59,489 nucleotides of DNA from Phycisphaerales bacterium (GCA_026647565.1 JAPKGU010000003.1:1-59489), one strand, 5' to 3'; counted from the first letter of the stretch, positions 15,779 to 24,313 are shown. Program-made: numbers and translations. The notes: a model not told the origin generated them from the sequence alone.

Positions 15779-16540
15779 ATGGCGCAGAGGCACGAGAGCG
15801 GCGGCGAGAGGACGGCGGTGCGGATCGCGATGTGGTCCGGACCTCGGAACATCTCGACGGCGATGATGCGTTCATTCGAGAATCGGAGCGACTGCACCGT
15901 CACGGACGAGCCGCTGTACGCGCACTACCTGAGGGCGACGGGCGTGGACCATCCGGGGCGGGAGGAGGTGATCGCGCACCACGAGCCGGACTGGCGAGTC
16001 GTGGTGCGGACCCTGCTGGGCCCCGTGCCGGGCGGGCGGCCGGTGTGGTACCAGAAGCACATGGCTCATCACCTGCTTCCGACGATCGAACGGGCGTGGG
16101 TGGCGGGGCTCACGAACTGCTTCCTGATCCGGGATCCGGCGGAGGTGATCACGAGTTTCATCAAAATCGCCCCGGATCCCAGGCCGGAGGACCTTGGCCT
16201 GCCTCAGCAGCTGGAGTTGTTCGAAGCAGAGCGAAAGAGAACCGGCGTGACGCCACCGGTGATCGACGGGGCGGACGCTTTGCGTGATCCGCGTGCCACG
16301 CTCGGGGCGTTGTGCGTGCGGATCGGGATTCCGTTTGAAGAGAGGATGTTGTCGTGGCCGCCGGGACGCCGCGCGAGCGACGGCATCTGGGCGAAGCACT
16401 GGTACGCGAGCGTCGAGAAGTCCACGGGTTTCGAGCCGTACAGACCGAAGGGCGAAGAGGTGCCGGCGCGTCTGCGCGGCGTGCATCAGGAGTGCGCCGG
16501 GCTTTACGAGTCGCTCAGGGGGCACAGGATCGGCGGATGA
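15779..16540 (+). CDS. Sulfotransferase-like P-loop protein, partner of class IV aminotransferase
   Basis: A 253-residue cytosolic protein of the sulfotransferase fold. The nucleotide-binding loop is 'MWSGPRNISTAMMRSF', followed by 'VTDEPLYAHYLRATGVDHPGR', a lysine-histidine pair 'YQKHMAHHL', and the 3'-phosphate-site-like 'FLIRDPAEVITSF'. These elements resemble the N-terminal half of plant 'branched-chain aminotransferase-like' proteins, whose C-terminal half resembles the next gene. Whether it transfers sulfate is unknown. It lies 30 bp upstream of the aminotransferase gene on the same strand, so co-transcription is likely. The start is fixed by the TACACT box. Confidence 0.8.
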   Translation: MAQRHESGGERTAVRIAMWSGPRNISTAMMRSFENRSDCTVTDEPLYAHYLRATGVDHPGREEVIAHHEPDWRVVVRTLLGPVPGGRPVWYQKHMAHHLLPTIERAWVAGLTNCFLIRDPAEVITSFIKIAPDPRPEDLGLPQQLELFEAERKRTGVTPPVIDGADALRDPRATLGALCVRIGIPFEERMLSWPPGRRASDGIWAKHWYASVEKSTGFEPYRPKGEEVPARLRGVHQECAGLYESLRGHRIGG

Positions 16541-16570
16541 GCGGGGCGGCGAGAGAGACTGAGGGACCAC

Positions 16571-17482
16571 ATGCAGCAGAAGTTCAATCCGAAGAACAAG
16601 GACATTCTGGTCAACATCAACGGCTCGCTGGTGCACAGGGACCAGGCGGGGGTTTCGCCATTCGATTCGGCGGTGCAGGGTGGCGACGCGGTGTGGGAGG
16701 GGCTGCGTGTCTATGGCGGGCGGATCTTCAAGCTGACGGAACACCTCGACCGGCTGCGGAACTCGGCCAAAGCGCTCGCCTTTGCACAGATCCCCTCCCA
16801 TGAGCGGATCACAGACGAGATCCGCAAGACGCTGCGTGCGAACCACATGACCGACGGCGTTCACATCAGGCTGACGCTCACGCGGGGCGTGAAGGTGACG
16901 AGCGGGATGGACCCGAGACTGAACCAGTCCGGTCCGACGCTCATCGTGCTCGCCGAGCACAAGGCACCGGTCTACGACAAGGGCGGGCTGACACTCGCGA
17001 CCGCGTCCGTGCGACGATTCGCGCCGGACATGATGGACCCGAAGATCCACCACTGCAACCTGATCCAGTCGATTCTGGCGAAGATCGAGGCAACGGCAGC
17101 GGGGGCGGATGATGCGATCATGCTCGACCCGCGCGGATTCATCGCGGAGACGAACGCGACGCACCTCTTCATCGTGACGAACACGAGGCGGGGCCCGCTG
17201 GTGGAGACGCCTCGGTGCGTGGCGTGCCCGGAGGGGATCACACGGGCGACGGTGCTGGAGTTGTGCGCGGCGAACGGGATCATGCACGCCGAGCGGGACA
17301 TCTCGCTCGCGGAGCTGTACCGGGCCGACGAGGCGTTCTGCACGGGGACGATGGGCGAACTGGCGCCGGTGACGCGAGCGGACGGGAGGACGATCGGGGA
17401 AGGGAAGCCGGGGGCGATGACGGCGCGGCTGAGCGGGCTGTTCGGCGCGTTGACGGCGCGTGAGGGGACGCCGATCGCCTGA
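16571..17482 (+). CDS. Class IV PLP aminotransferase (BCAT / D-amino-acid transaminase-like)
   Basis: Predicted 303-residue PLP enzyme of fold type IV. Landmarks: 'VSPFDSAVQGGDAVWEGLRVYGGRIFKL', typical of the N-terminal domain; the PLP lysine in 'DPKIHHCN'; the conserved 'AIMLDPRGFIAETNATHLFIV'; and the phosphate-binding 'EGITRATVLEL' and 'CTGTMGELAPV'. Annotation pipelines would probably label it IlvE, but these motifs are closer to the aminotransferase half of plant BCAT-like fusion proteins than to standard IlvE, so the amino-acid substrate is open. It is the second gene of a pair with the sulfotransferase-like protein. Downstream is a gene with its own ribosome-binding site. Confidence 0.85.
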   Translation: MQQKFNPKNKDILVNINGSLVHRDQAGVSPFDSAVQGGDAVWEGLRVYGGRIFKLTEHLDRLRNSAKALAFAQIPSHERITDEIRKTLRANHMTDGVHIRLTLTRGVKVTSGMDPRLNQSGPTLIVLAEHKAPVYDKGGLTLATASVRRFAPDMMDPKIHHCNLIQSILAKIEATAAGADDAIMLDPRGFIAETNATHLFIVTNTRRGPLVETPRCVACPEGITRATVLELCAANGIMHAERDISLAELYRADEAFCTGTMGELAPVTRADGRTIGEGKPGAMTARLSGLFGALTAREGTPIA

Positions 17483-17647
17483 GACGGCGCGACATTCGGG
17501 CCACGCGGCTCGCGCGATTCTGGTGGAGCCGTGACGGGAACGGACCGGATCGGCATCAATGCGTGGGCCGGGCCATCGTGGGCTTGTGCTGGCTCCCCCA
17601 CTGCCGCCAGCGCCCACGCCGGGCCACCGAGCACCGGAGGTGTGCGT

Positions 17648-18745
17648 ATGTCCTTACCCGAGAGGTCGCGTCTGGAACTCACCGAGCCGCGCGTGCAAAC
17701 GCCGACAGGTCGATCGAGGCGCGGCGGGGTATCACCGAAAGTCCTTCTGGCATCGGTGGTTGCGATCGCGGGCGTTGCGGCGGTCACATGGTCGATCTCT
17801 TCGATGCAGAGGCCCGCGAGGCGGCCCCGCGTCGTCATGGATCGGCCGGCGGATGCCCAGGGCGAGGGAGCGAGGATGACCTTCGGAGGGGGCAGCGGTC
17901 CTGCGACTGCTGGGGAGGGCGGAGCGCCGAAGATCAGCTTTGGAGGACCGGGTGGACCCGGCGGAGCGGGAAGCGGTGGGTCCGGCCGGATGGGGCTTCC
18001 GGCGCACATGCAACCGTTGCCGCTGGAGAACTACGAGTTCCCGAGGGTGAAAGAGGCATCGGACGTCCGCGGGCTGCTTGACCAGACGGGCGAGTCGATC
18101 TCGTCGACGCTCGGGAACGATGAGACGTTTGCCTGGATGTCGCTCTCGCAGCGCGACAGCCTGATCGACGCGGTGCGGCTTTCGGTGGAGCCGCTGGCGA
18201 TCGGGACCGAGACCGACTTCGCCGGCGCGGTGGCACAGTTGAAGGGAAGGGACGAGGGAGACCCGCGTCCCTCGGCGCAGTTGTTCGAACGGCTCTCACC
18301 GGCGTTTGCCATGAGTTCGTTCGACGTCGGGAACCTGCGTGTGTCGGGGATCGACACGAGCGAGTCCTCGCCGTTCCCGCGGCGCGGGGGCGTGAGCGTG
18401 ATGCAGCTCAGGACGCAGGACGACGACGGTCCGACGAACCGGCTGAGCATCATGTCGTTCGGTACGGACGAGGTGTTCCCGGACGTCTCGGACTACATGG
18501 GATCGAAGAAGCAGGCGGTGGAGGTGCGAGTGCCGGTTCGAACCAAGGGCTCGAGCGAGAAGAAGGGAGACCTCGATCTGTCGCTGGTCATGGTGTGGAA
18601 CCAATCGGCGCAGGCGTGGCAGCCGGCGGACTACCGGCTGTTCGTGAGAAACGGCGAGGTCGGCTCGAGGTTGATGCCGGCCAGAGCGAGCGGCGTGAGC
18701 TTCGGATCGGGTGGCGGCTCGGGCGGCGATCCGTCGGGCAAGTGA
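17648..18745 (+). CDS. Membrane-anchored hypothetical protein with Gly-rich linker
   Basis: I do not recognise this 365-residue protein. A basic N-terminus precedes one membrane helix near residues 30-50 ('VLLASVVAIAGVAAVTWSI'), then a Gly/Pro-rich linker ('FGGPGGPGGAGSGGSG'), so the bulk is predicted to lie outside the cytoplasm. The C-terminal two thirds is a soluble domain with strands such as 'LDLSLVMVWNQSAQAWQPADYRLFV', and it ends in another Ser/Gly-rich tail. ATG 17648 has a perfect GGAGG 7 nt upstream, so an in-frame upstream GTG at 17531 is rejected. It lies 36 bp before a pseudopilin gene and is probably co-transcribed with it. Confidence 0.6.
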   Translation: MSLPERSRLELTEPRVQTPTGRSRRGGVSPKVLLASVVAIAGVAAVTWSISSMQRPARRPRVVMDRPADAQGEGARMTFGGGSGPATAGEGGAPKISFGGPGGPGGAGSGGSGRMGLPAHMQPLPLENYEFPRVKEASDVRGLLDQTGESISSTLGNDETFAWMSLSQRDSLIDAVRLSVEPLAIGTETDFAGAVAQLKGRDEGDPRPSAQLFERLSPAFAMSSFDVGNLRVSGIDTSESSPFPRRGGVSVMQLRTQDDDGPTNRLSIMSFGTDEVFPDVSDYMGSKKQAVEVRVPVRTKGSSEKKGDLDLSLVMVWNQSAQAWQPADYRLFVRNGEVGSRLMPARASGVSFGSGGGSGGDPSGK

Positions 18746-18781
18746 GTTGGCGCGTGGGGGCGGCATCGGAAGGAGTCGGCG

Positions 18782-19600
18782 ATGAGGTCTTGCGAACGAA
18801 CGGATGGGCGTGGGTTCTCTCTGGTGGAGTTGCTGGTGTCGATCGGGATCATCGGGATCCTGCTCTCGCTGGTCTTGCCGGCGCTGGCGAACGCGCGAGC
18901 CGCAGCACGCGAGACGGTGGCGCTCTCGAACGCGCGAACGCTGGGGATGTCATTCCAGGCGTACACGGATCAGTTCAAGGCGTATCCATTCAGAACCCCG
19001 GGCACGCCTCCGGATGACTCGGGGGACTTTCCGCCGCTCCCGGGGGACCTGCTCGCGGTGCGTTGGTGGCCAGAGGGAACGCTCATTGCCACGAGTTCGG
19101 TGTGGTCGATGGGTCATCTGTGGCCCGGGGTGCTGTCCGCGGTCGCGCCGTGGCCCGAGCACTACGCGACGTGGGTCTCGCCCGGACGCGAGACCTCACT
19201 GCCCGAGCGGAGGGATCCTTTCGCGGACGACGACGATGAGGAGGACATGCCGTTCGGGGTCGTTTCCTGGAGATACAGCAACTCTTTCATCGGTGATCCG
19301 CGGCTGTGGCAGGACGGCGCGACGGCGGACTCAAAGTACCTGAGGGCGGTGCATCCGCACGAGGTGCAGTTCCCGGCGCAGAAGGTCCTGGCCTGGGACG
19401 CGGACATCACCTATGTGCCCAAAGAGCCGCGGATCGTCGAGGACCATTACGCGTGGGCGACGCCGATGCTCTTCGCCGACGGGCACGCGGCATCGCATGA
19501 CCCGACGACGGCACGCGATTCTCGCCCGAACCCGCTGAACTTCGGCTCGCGGATCAGACTCCACAACACCGAGGCCGGTGTCCGGGGACTGGACTACTGA
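18782..19600 (+). CDS. Pseudopilin-like protein with N-methylation signal (H-X9-DG type)
   Basis: A 272-residue protein with a type IV pilin/type II secretion prepilin leader: 'GRGFSLVELLVSIGIIGILLSLVLPAL', in which cleavage after Gly leaves Phe and a Glu at mature position 5. After the helix comes the usual 'ANARAAARETVALSNARTLG' segment. The C-terminal part carries 'MLFADGHAASH', like the 'DG' end of the large planctomycete family of prepilin-like proteins, and an acidic 'DDDDEED' stretch. Role: probably cell-surface or pseudopilus-associated; these proteins exist in many paralogues per genome, each of unknown function. No pilus assembly genes are nearby. Confidence 0.8.
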   Translation: MRSCERTDGRGFSLVELLVSIGIIGILLSLVLPALANARAAARETVALSNARTLGMSFQAYTDQFKAYPFRTPGTPPDDSGDFPPLPGDLLAVRWWPEGTLIATSSVWSMGHLWPGVLSAVAPWPEHYATWVSPGRETSLPERRDPFADDDDEEDMPFGVVSWRYSNSFIGDPRLWQDGATADSKYLRAVHPHEVQFPAQKVLAWDADITYVPKEPRIVEDHYAWATPMLFADGHAASHDPTTARDSRPNPLNFGSRIRLHNTEAGVRGLDY

Positions 19601-19619
19601 ATCGCGACGGCCGGGTGTG

Positions 19620-20684
19620 TCAGGCGGCGGCCGCGGCGGTCTTGGCGCAGCCGGCGATGATGGTCATCGCGCGATCGACGTCGGCCTTGGACACGTCCAA
19701 ATGCAGCACGGCGCGGATGCGATGCGGCGCAGTTGGAAGGACCCAGAGCCCCGCGCCCTTGAGCCGGTCACAGAACTGCGCGGCCGTGCCAAGAGCGGGA
19801 TCGACGTCGAAGAAGACCATGTTGGTCTGCACGGCCTCCATATCGACCGAGATCCCGGGCATGTTGGCAAGGGCCGCGGCGAGCTTCTTTGCGGCGGCAT
19901 GGTCCTCGGCGAGGCGATCGACGTGATGATCGAGAGCGTGGAGCGCGGCGGCGGCGAGGATACCGGACTGGCGCATGGTGCCGCCGAACATCTTGCGGAA
20001 ACGATGAACGCGGGTGATGAGTTCCTTGCTGCCGGCGACGGCTGACCCGACGGGAGCGCCGAGTCCCTTGCTGAAGCAGCATGAGACCGTGTCGAAGGTA
20101 CGAGCCCAGGTTCCAACGGGTATCCCGGTGGCGACAGAGGCGTTCCAGATTCGGGCGCCGTCGAGGTGGGCCCGCATTCCGAGTTCGTGCGCTTTGTTCG
20201 CGACGGACTCGGCCTGGGCGAGGGGCCAGATGGTGCCGCCGCCACGGTTGTTGGTGTTCTCCACGATGACGAGCTTGGACCATGAAAAGTGGTGGCTGCG
20301 CGGGCGGAATGCGGCCTCGACGTCGTGCGCCGTGAACAGGCCGTGGCGACCGCTGAGACCCTTGACCATGACGCCGGAGAGCGCCGCGGGCGAGCCGGTC
20401 TCGTAGTGGATGATGTGCCCGTTCTCGTGGCAGATGACCTCGTCGCCGGACTCGCAGTGGGCGCGGATGGCGGTCTGGTTGGCCATGGTGCCGCTGGGCA
20501 CGAAGACGGCGGCTTCCTTGCCCATCATGGCGGCGATGCGCTCTTGGAGCTTGATGACGGTTGGGTCGTCGCCGAGCACGTCGTCGCCGAGCGGGGCCTC
20601 GATCATCGCCTGCTTCATCGCGTCGGTCGGGCGGGTCACGGTGTCGCTACGCATGTCGATGGGGCGGTCGGCGTGGGTGCTCAT
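19620..20684 (-). CDS. ltaE: Low-specificity L-threonine aldolase
   Basis: Predicted 354-residue cytosolic PLP enzyme (fold type I, beta-eliminating lyase family) splitting L-threonine or L-allo-threonine to glycine and acetaldehyde. Landmarks: 'DMRSDTVTRPTDAMKQAM' with 'PLGDDVLGDDPTV', 'FVPSGTMANQTAI' for the PLP phosphate, 'HENGHI' stacking region, 'HLDGARIWNA' with the PLP-pyridine Asp, and the Schiff-base lysine in 'SCCFSKGLGAPVG'. Length and order match bacterial LtaE. It is convergent with the pseudopilin gene, with only 19 bp between. The upstream side faces the hsp20 promoter region. Confidence 0.92.
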   Translation of the reverse strand: MSTHADRPIDMRSDTVTRPTDAMKQAMIEAPLGDDVLGDDPTVIKLQERIAAMMGKEAAVFVPSGTMANQTAIRAHCESGDEVICHENGHIIHYETGSPAALSGVMVKGLSGRHGLFTAHDVEAAFRPRSHHFSWSKLVIVENTNNRGGGTIWPLAQAESVANKAHELGMRAHLDGARIWNASVATGIPVGTWARTFDTVSCCFSKGLGAPVGSAVAGSKELITRVHRFRKMFGGTMRQSGILAAAALHALDHHVDRLAEDHAAAKKLAAALANMPGISVDMEAVQTNMVFFDVDPALGTAAQFCDRLKGAGLWVLPTAPHRIRAVLHLDVSKADVDRAMTIIAGCAKTAAAAA

Positions 20685-20780
20685 GGATGACTCATGCTTT
20701 CAGGGAAGGATGCGAATGGACGTTCGTGCGAACACGCGTTCGGTCGCGTCGGACGCGGGATCGGCTGAGTTTATGCGGTC

Positions 20781-20823
20781 TGCCAACGTGGCATCCCGAG
20801 CGAGAGATGTTGCAAGAGTTGCA
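20781..20823. repeat. Two short palindromes upstream of the hsp20 sigma-54 site
   Basis: TGCCA-ACG-TGGCA (20781-20793) and TGCAA-GAG-TTGCA (20811-20823) lie about 56-98 bp upstream of the -24 element. That is where enhancer-binding activators of sigma-54 usually bind. The activator is not known. Confidence 0.4.
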
Positions 20824-20876
20824 GCGCCCAGGGGCTTCGGGGGTGGCTCTTGGGCAGAGCGCGGCGGACGCACGCT

Positions 20877-20893
20877 CTGGCATGAGGGTTGCA
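20877..20893 (+). promoter_or_regulatory. Sigma-54 (-24/-12) promoter of hsp20
   Basis: CTGGCATGAGGGTTGCA fits the RpoN consensus YTGGCACGRNNNTTGCW with a single change (C to T). The GG (20879-20880) and GC (20891-20892) doublets are separated by exactly 10 nt as required. Transcription would begin near 20904, giving a leader of about 90 nt before ATG 20995. Confidence 0.65.
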
Positions 20894-20994
20894 TTTCTCA
20901 GTGCGTCGACGAAGCCCGTCGCCCGGGCCGGGCCTGAACTCGGCCGGAACGTTCACGACGATTCCTGCCATTCACTCTCGAAGGAGGCATGAAC

Positions 20995-21429
20995 ATGCGA
21001 ACCCTGATCCGCCGCACACCAGTTGAGGTTCCCCAGTTCTCGTCGCTGCTGAGCCACGTGCTGAGCGATCCGTTCTTCGGAGGCCTTGCGTCGGTCGCGG
21101 ATGACGAGGGGACGTTGGCGGTAGACGTTTCGGAGGATGACCAGAGCGTCTTCGTCCGTGCGTCGCTGCCGGGCTTTGCGAAGGAGGACGTGAGCATCGA
21201 GGTGCATGACAGCGTGCTCTCGATCAAGGCGGAGCACAGCGAGGAGAAGGAAGAGAAGAACGAGAAGTTCTACCGGCGTGAGAGGCGTTTCGGCTCGATG
21301 AGCCGGTCCATCGCGCTGCCGAGTCCGGTGCGCGAGGGGGAAGCGTCGGCGGAACTGAAGGACGGCGTGCTGACGGTGCGTATCCCGCGCGTTGCGGAGA
21401 AGACACCGAAGCGGATCTCGATCAACTGA
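20995..21429 (+). CDS. Hsp20/alpha-crystallin family small heat-shock protein
   Basis: A 144-residue cytosolic holdase chaperone that keeps unfolding proteins soluble. The alpha-crystallin domain runs from about residue 35 ('LAVDVSEDDQSVFVRASLPGFAKEDVSIEVHDSVLSI') to about 138. It has the conserved 'FRRSI.LP' region as 'SMSRSIALPSPVREGEASAELKDGVLTVRIPR' and a C-terminal 'ISIN', a weak form of the IxI anchor. ATG 20995 is preferred to ATG 20989: AAGGAGG (20981-20987) is 7 nt from the former and 1 nt from the latter. It is monocistronic, behind the sigma-54-like promoter. No CIRCE element (HrcA operator) was seen. Confidence 0.92.
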   Translation: MRTLIRRTPVEVPQFSSLLSHVLSDPFFGGLASVADDEGTLAVDVSEDDQSVFVRASLPGFAKEDVSIEVHDSVLSIKAEHSEEKEEKNEKFYRRERRFGSMSRSIALPSPVREGEASAELKDGVLTVRIPRVAEKTPKRISIN

Positions 21430-21461
21430 TCGGCCACTGCGATCGGAAGCCATGTGTCATC

Positions 21462-21491
21462 GGCGGCCCGGCTCAGGTGAGGCGGGCCGCC
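21462..21491. terminator. GC-rich hairpin between hsp20 and the BFD gene
   Basis: GGCGGCCCG/CGGGCCGCC form a perfect 9-bp stem with a 12-nt loop between two convergent genes. The stop codon of the minus-strand gene is in the loop. No T-tract is present, so it is a bidirectional terminator by position. Confidence 0.55.
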
Positions 21492-21727
21492 TGTGCGCGC
21501 GGGGCGGGCTCGGTGTCGAGGAGTGCGGCGAACTGGGCCCCGGTGAGGACGGGGAACTCGGTGCGTCCGGTCTTGAGCATGAGTTTGATGTAGGGGATGC
21601 ACGTGCCGCAGCCCGTTCCACAGCCGGTGCGGGCCGCGAGCGCGTCGAGAGCCGGGCCGACCTCGGCCGCGATGCTCTTCAGTTCGCCGAATGTCACGTC
21701 GTGGCAGACACAGCGTGTGACGGGCAT
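21473..21727 (-). CDS. BFD-type [2Fe-2S] ferredoxin
   Basis: An 84-residue protein matching the bacterioferritin-associated ferredoxin (BFD) fold. 'CVCHDVTFGELK' provides the first Cys-x-Cys pair and 'TGCGTGCGTCIPYIKLML' the remaining cysteines; this binding pattern holds one [2Fe-2S] cluster. BFD-like proteins donate electrons, for example for iron release from bacterioferritin, and also occur as modules in reductases. ATG 21727 has AGGAG about 9 nt upstream; a much longer overlapping frame in the same phase is a shadow of the pseudopilin gene. It is last in the minus-strand gene row and could be read through from the riboswitch operon, but 109 bp separate it. Confidence 0.8.
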   Translation of the reverse strand: MPVTRCVCHDVTFGELKSIAAEVGPALDALAARTGCGTGCGTCIPYIKLMLKTGRTEFPVLTGAQFAALLDTEPAPRAQAARLT

Positions 21728-21836
21728 CGCGGGTTGCTCCTGTGCGTCTCGGAGAGGATTGCGAACCGGACGGATGGTGACTGGCCCGGCGGCGGAATCT
21801 GTCATCGGATTCGAGGCGATTGGGTCATCGGACGCA

Positions 21837-22700
21837 TCATCGCCATTGTTTCCAGTCCGGGACATAAGCAGGGTCGTTTGTCGCTCCGATGGAGCCGACT
21901 CGATGGGAGCGGTGTGTGATCCAGCCGGGTTGTGCGGCGTGGGCGCGGGCAGAGCCGTCTGCCGCGGCGGAGTTGGCGACTCCGGAGAGGCCAGGGCCAC
22001 GAGCGCCGTGGCGGAAGGAGGTGGTGGGATGGTCGTTGACGGCCCACTGTCCGTCGCCTTGATAGAGCATCGGAGGATCGAGCAGCGCGGTGCTTCGGCC
22101 GGGGCGATGAGGGCTTGTGGGAAGCAGCGTGTCACCGAAGACGAGCAGGTCGGTTGTGCGGTCGAGGTCGCTGAGACGTTTCCACGGCTGGTCTTCGATC
22201 GTGGCGCACCAACCGGGGGTCTTGCCCGGTGAGAGGTAGTAGCCGTTGTAACCGTACGTGCTCGTGAAGCGACGCTCCTCGGGAATGAGTGGATTTGCCT
22301 GAGGGACATAGGTCCCCATGGGCTGCGTCGGGCACTCGAACACGGAGCGGGCGCCGAGCGTTGCGTCGAGGTAGGGAGCAAGGAAGCCGGCACTGTGATC
22401 GATGCTGCCCGTGGTCGAGCCGTCGGAGCCCCACCAGAAGAGTCCGTCGCCGCTCCCGATGTCGGATGACTCGGTGTAGGCGAGTGGCATGACGCGATCG
22501 GCATGGTCGTGGGCGTAGAGCGTCCAGCCGGTGATGAGCTGTTTCTGGTTCGAGAGACACGCGACGGCACGAGCGGACTCGCGCGCGGCGCCGAGCGTCG
22601 GCACGAGGATGCCGATGAGTGCTGCGATGATGGAGATCGAGATGAGAAGTTCGACCAGCGTGAACGCGTGCGGGGCAGCGACGGGAGGGTTGGCTCTCAT
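21837..22700 (-). CDS. Pseudopilin-like protein in the cobalamin-riboswitch operon
   Basis: A 287-residue protein with prepilin leader and helix 'HAFTLVELLISISIIAALIGILVPTL', then 'GAARESARAVACLSNQKQLI', the standard start of the planctomycete H-X9-DG prepilin family. The C-terminal 'HGARGPGLSGVANSAAADGSARAH' supplies the His...Asp-Gly feature. Two cysteines and a run of aromatic and Gly residues ('YGYNGYYLSPGKTPGWCATIED') suggest a globular outer domain. Its ATG overlaps the stop of the beta-propeller gene by 4 nt (ATGA), so translation is coupled and it belongs to the riboswitch operon. This genetic link is the only clue to function: perhaps positioning or scaffolding of the surface complex. 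Confidence 0.8.
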   Translation of the reverse strand: MRANPPVAAPHAFTLVELLISISIIAALIGILVPTLGAARESARAVACLSNQKQLITGWTLYAHDHADRVMPLAYTESSDIGSGDGLFWWGSDGSTTGSIDHSAGFLAPYLDATLGARSVFECPTQPMGTYVPQANPLIPEERRFTSTYGYNGYYLSPGKTPGWCATIEDQPWKRLSDLDRTTDLLVFGDTLLPTSPHRPGRSTALLDPPMLYQGDGQWAVNDHPTTSFRHGARGPGLSGVANSAAADGSARAHAAQPGWITHRSHRVGSIGATNDPAYVPDWKQWR

Positions 22701-24313
22701 CGGCGTCCCCCCACTTGGCTCGGGCCGCTGACGTCGCGCTGCTCGTCTCGCCGGAGCTCGGTGATGAGCGCGTCACGGTCGGCGGCGTCGACGTCGCCGT
22801 CTCGGTCGACATCACGCGAACCCGCGACGGGGTGCGGACCCTCCCACGCGTGCAGATCTTCAACGTCGATCAGGCCATCGGCGTTGACATCGAGATCGGA
22901 GCCGAAGGCGTGCAGGCCGGAGGCACCGATGGTGTAGATCGTCGGTCCGATGACGGCGGGCGTGCTGCCCGCGCCGGCGAATGTGGCGAGCGTGAACGAA
23001 GGGGACGTCGGCGCGAGGTTGAGGTCAACGAGACGGAGGTGCGTACAAGGAGTCGCGGTGCCGGTGCCGGATGGAAGCGTGCCGACAAGAAGGCGTGTCG
23101 AGGAAGGCGCGGCGAGGGCGATGGGCTGGTGGGTCCAGCCGCCGATGGAGAGAAACTCGCCGGGGTCGCGCGAGCCGTTTGAGTTTGTGTCGGTCCACGT
23201 CGCAAGCGCCGAGTCCCAGAGCATGGTTGCGTGGGTGCCGTGGTCCTGGAAGAGCTGGATCGAGGGTGACGCACCGAAACCGCTGAGGCCGCCAGAGACG
23301 ATGACGCGGCCGTCGTCGAGCACAATCGGCGTGGCATCGGTGCGATTGCACGGAACGGACCAGCGGAGCTCGCCGGTCGACGCCTCGAGTTTCACGAGAT
23401 TCGCGGCCGACTGGCCGCCGCTGAAGGCGTAGGAGGCGGCGAAAATGCTGGCGTCCCTGATGGCGATGCCGCCGAAGAAGCCGAACGGTGATGAGTTCTC
23501 GAAGGTCCAGAGGGGAGGGTGCGCGGTCGTGGCACGGGCGTCGAACGCGAGGATGGAGCCGGCGGAGAACCCGAACTCCCCCACCGTCGTCACGAAGACT
23601 TGTCCGTTGGCGTAAGCGGGCGTGTTGCCCGATGTGCCGCCGATGATCACGGACCAGAGGATCTGTCCGGGCGTGAAGGGATTGAGTGCCGCGTCAAATC
23701 GATCGGCGTTGATGCAGTAGAGACGCCCGGACATGCCGAAGCCGTCCGCGTCGGTGATGAAGATGCGGCGCGGGGCATCGGGCGTGGTGAGAGGGGACGC
23801 GTTGACGATGCTCCGAGCGAGCGTCGCGGTCCAGAGCGACTGGCCCGTGAGAGCGTGGAACGCGGAGACCCTGTTTCCTGCGGCGACGATGATCGATGAT
23901 CCGGACTCGTCGATGACGGGGGTGGACCAGGAGTCGGTGACCGGACTCGGAACGATGCCGCTCCAGAGGCAGAGACCATCGGCGCGACGGAAAGCAAAGA
24001 GGCGGCTGATGCCTCCGGAGCGACCGAGTGCGTAGACGCGATCGCGATCGGCGACGGGGCCGGACTGGCCGTTGAACGCGATGGATCGTCCGGCGTTGTC
24101 GGTGGAGGCGATCCAGAGCGGGCGGGCCAGATGCGTCGGCGCGACCTGCGCCATGCCGTCGGCGGGCGCGGAGAGCGCGTTGCGCGACTGGGCGCGTGCA
24201 AAGTGTGTCCACAGCGTCTGCGCGTGGGCGGGCGCATGGAGCAGGGACGTGCCGAGCCAGATCAGCGCCGCGCGTCCTGTGCTCGCGAGATGTTGCGTGC
24301 GAACAACACTCAC
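22697..24313 (-). CDS. Secreted PQQ-type beta-propeller protein with dockerin-like C-terminus
   Basis: A 538-residue exported protein. The N-terminus has a signal peptide ('AALIWLGTSLLHAPAHAQ'). The body is an eight-bladed-type PQQ-like propeller judged from repeated 'G...LWS/W' motifs, for example 'ADGLCLWSG', 'LTGQSLWTA', 'GQILWSV' and 'STGELRWSV'; there is no dehydrogenase active-site motif. The tail has two EF-hand-like loops, 'DVNADGLIDVED' and 'DVDRDGDVDAAD', as in type I dockerins, likely binding calcium and perhaps a cohesin-like partner. The GTG start overlaps the previous stop (GTGA). As second gene under a cobalamin riboswitch it may bind a corrinoid; this is inference from context. 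Confidence 0.82.
   Translation of the reverse strand: MSVVRTQHLASTGRAALIWLGTSLLHAPAHAQTLWTHFARAQSRNALSAPADGMAQVAPTHLARPLWIASTDNAGRSIAFNGQSGPVADRDRVYALGRSGGISRLFAFRRADGLCLWSGIVPSPVTDSWSTPVIDESGSSIIVAAGNRVSAFHALTGQSLWTATLARSIVNASPLTTPDAPRRIFITDADGFGMSGRLYCINADRFDAALNPFTPGQILWSVIIGGTSGNTPAYANGQVFVTTVGEFGFSAGSILAFDARATTAHPPLWTFENSSPFGFFGGIAIRDASIFAASYAFSGGQSAANLVKLEASTGELRWSVPCNRTDATPIVLDDGRVIVSGGLSGFGASPSIQLFQDHGTHATMLWDSALATWTDTNSNGSRDPGEFLSIGGWTHQPIALAAPSSTRLLVGTLPSGTGTATPCTHLRLVDLNLAPTSPSFTLATFAGAGSTPAVIGPTIYTIGASGLHAFGSDLDVNADGLIDVEDLHAWEGPHPVAGSRDVDRDGDVDAADRDALITELRRDEQRDVSGPSQVGGRR

Noticed and set aside
20989-20994. ATG 20989 as hsp20 start
   Set aside because: It is 1 nt from the AAGGAGG core; ATG 20995 has the correct 7-nt spacing.
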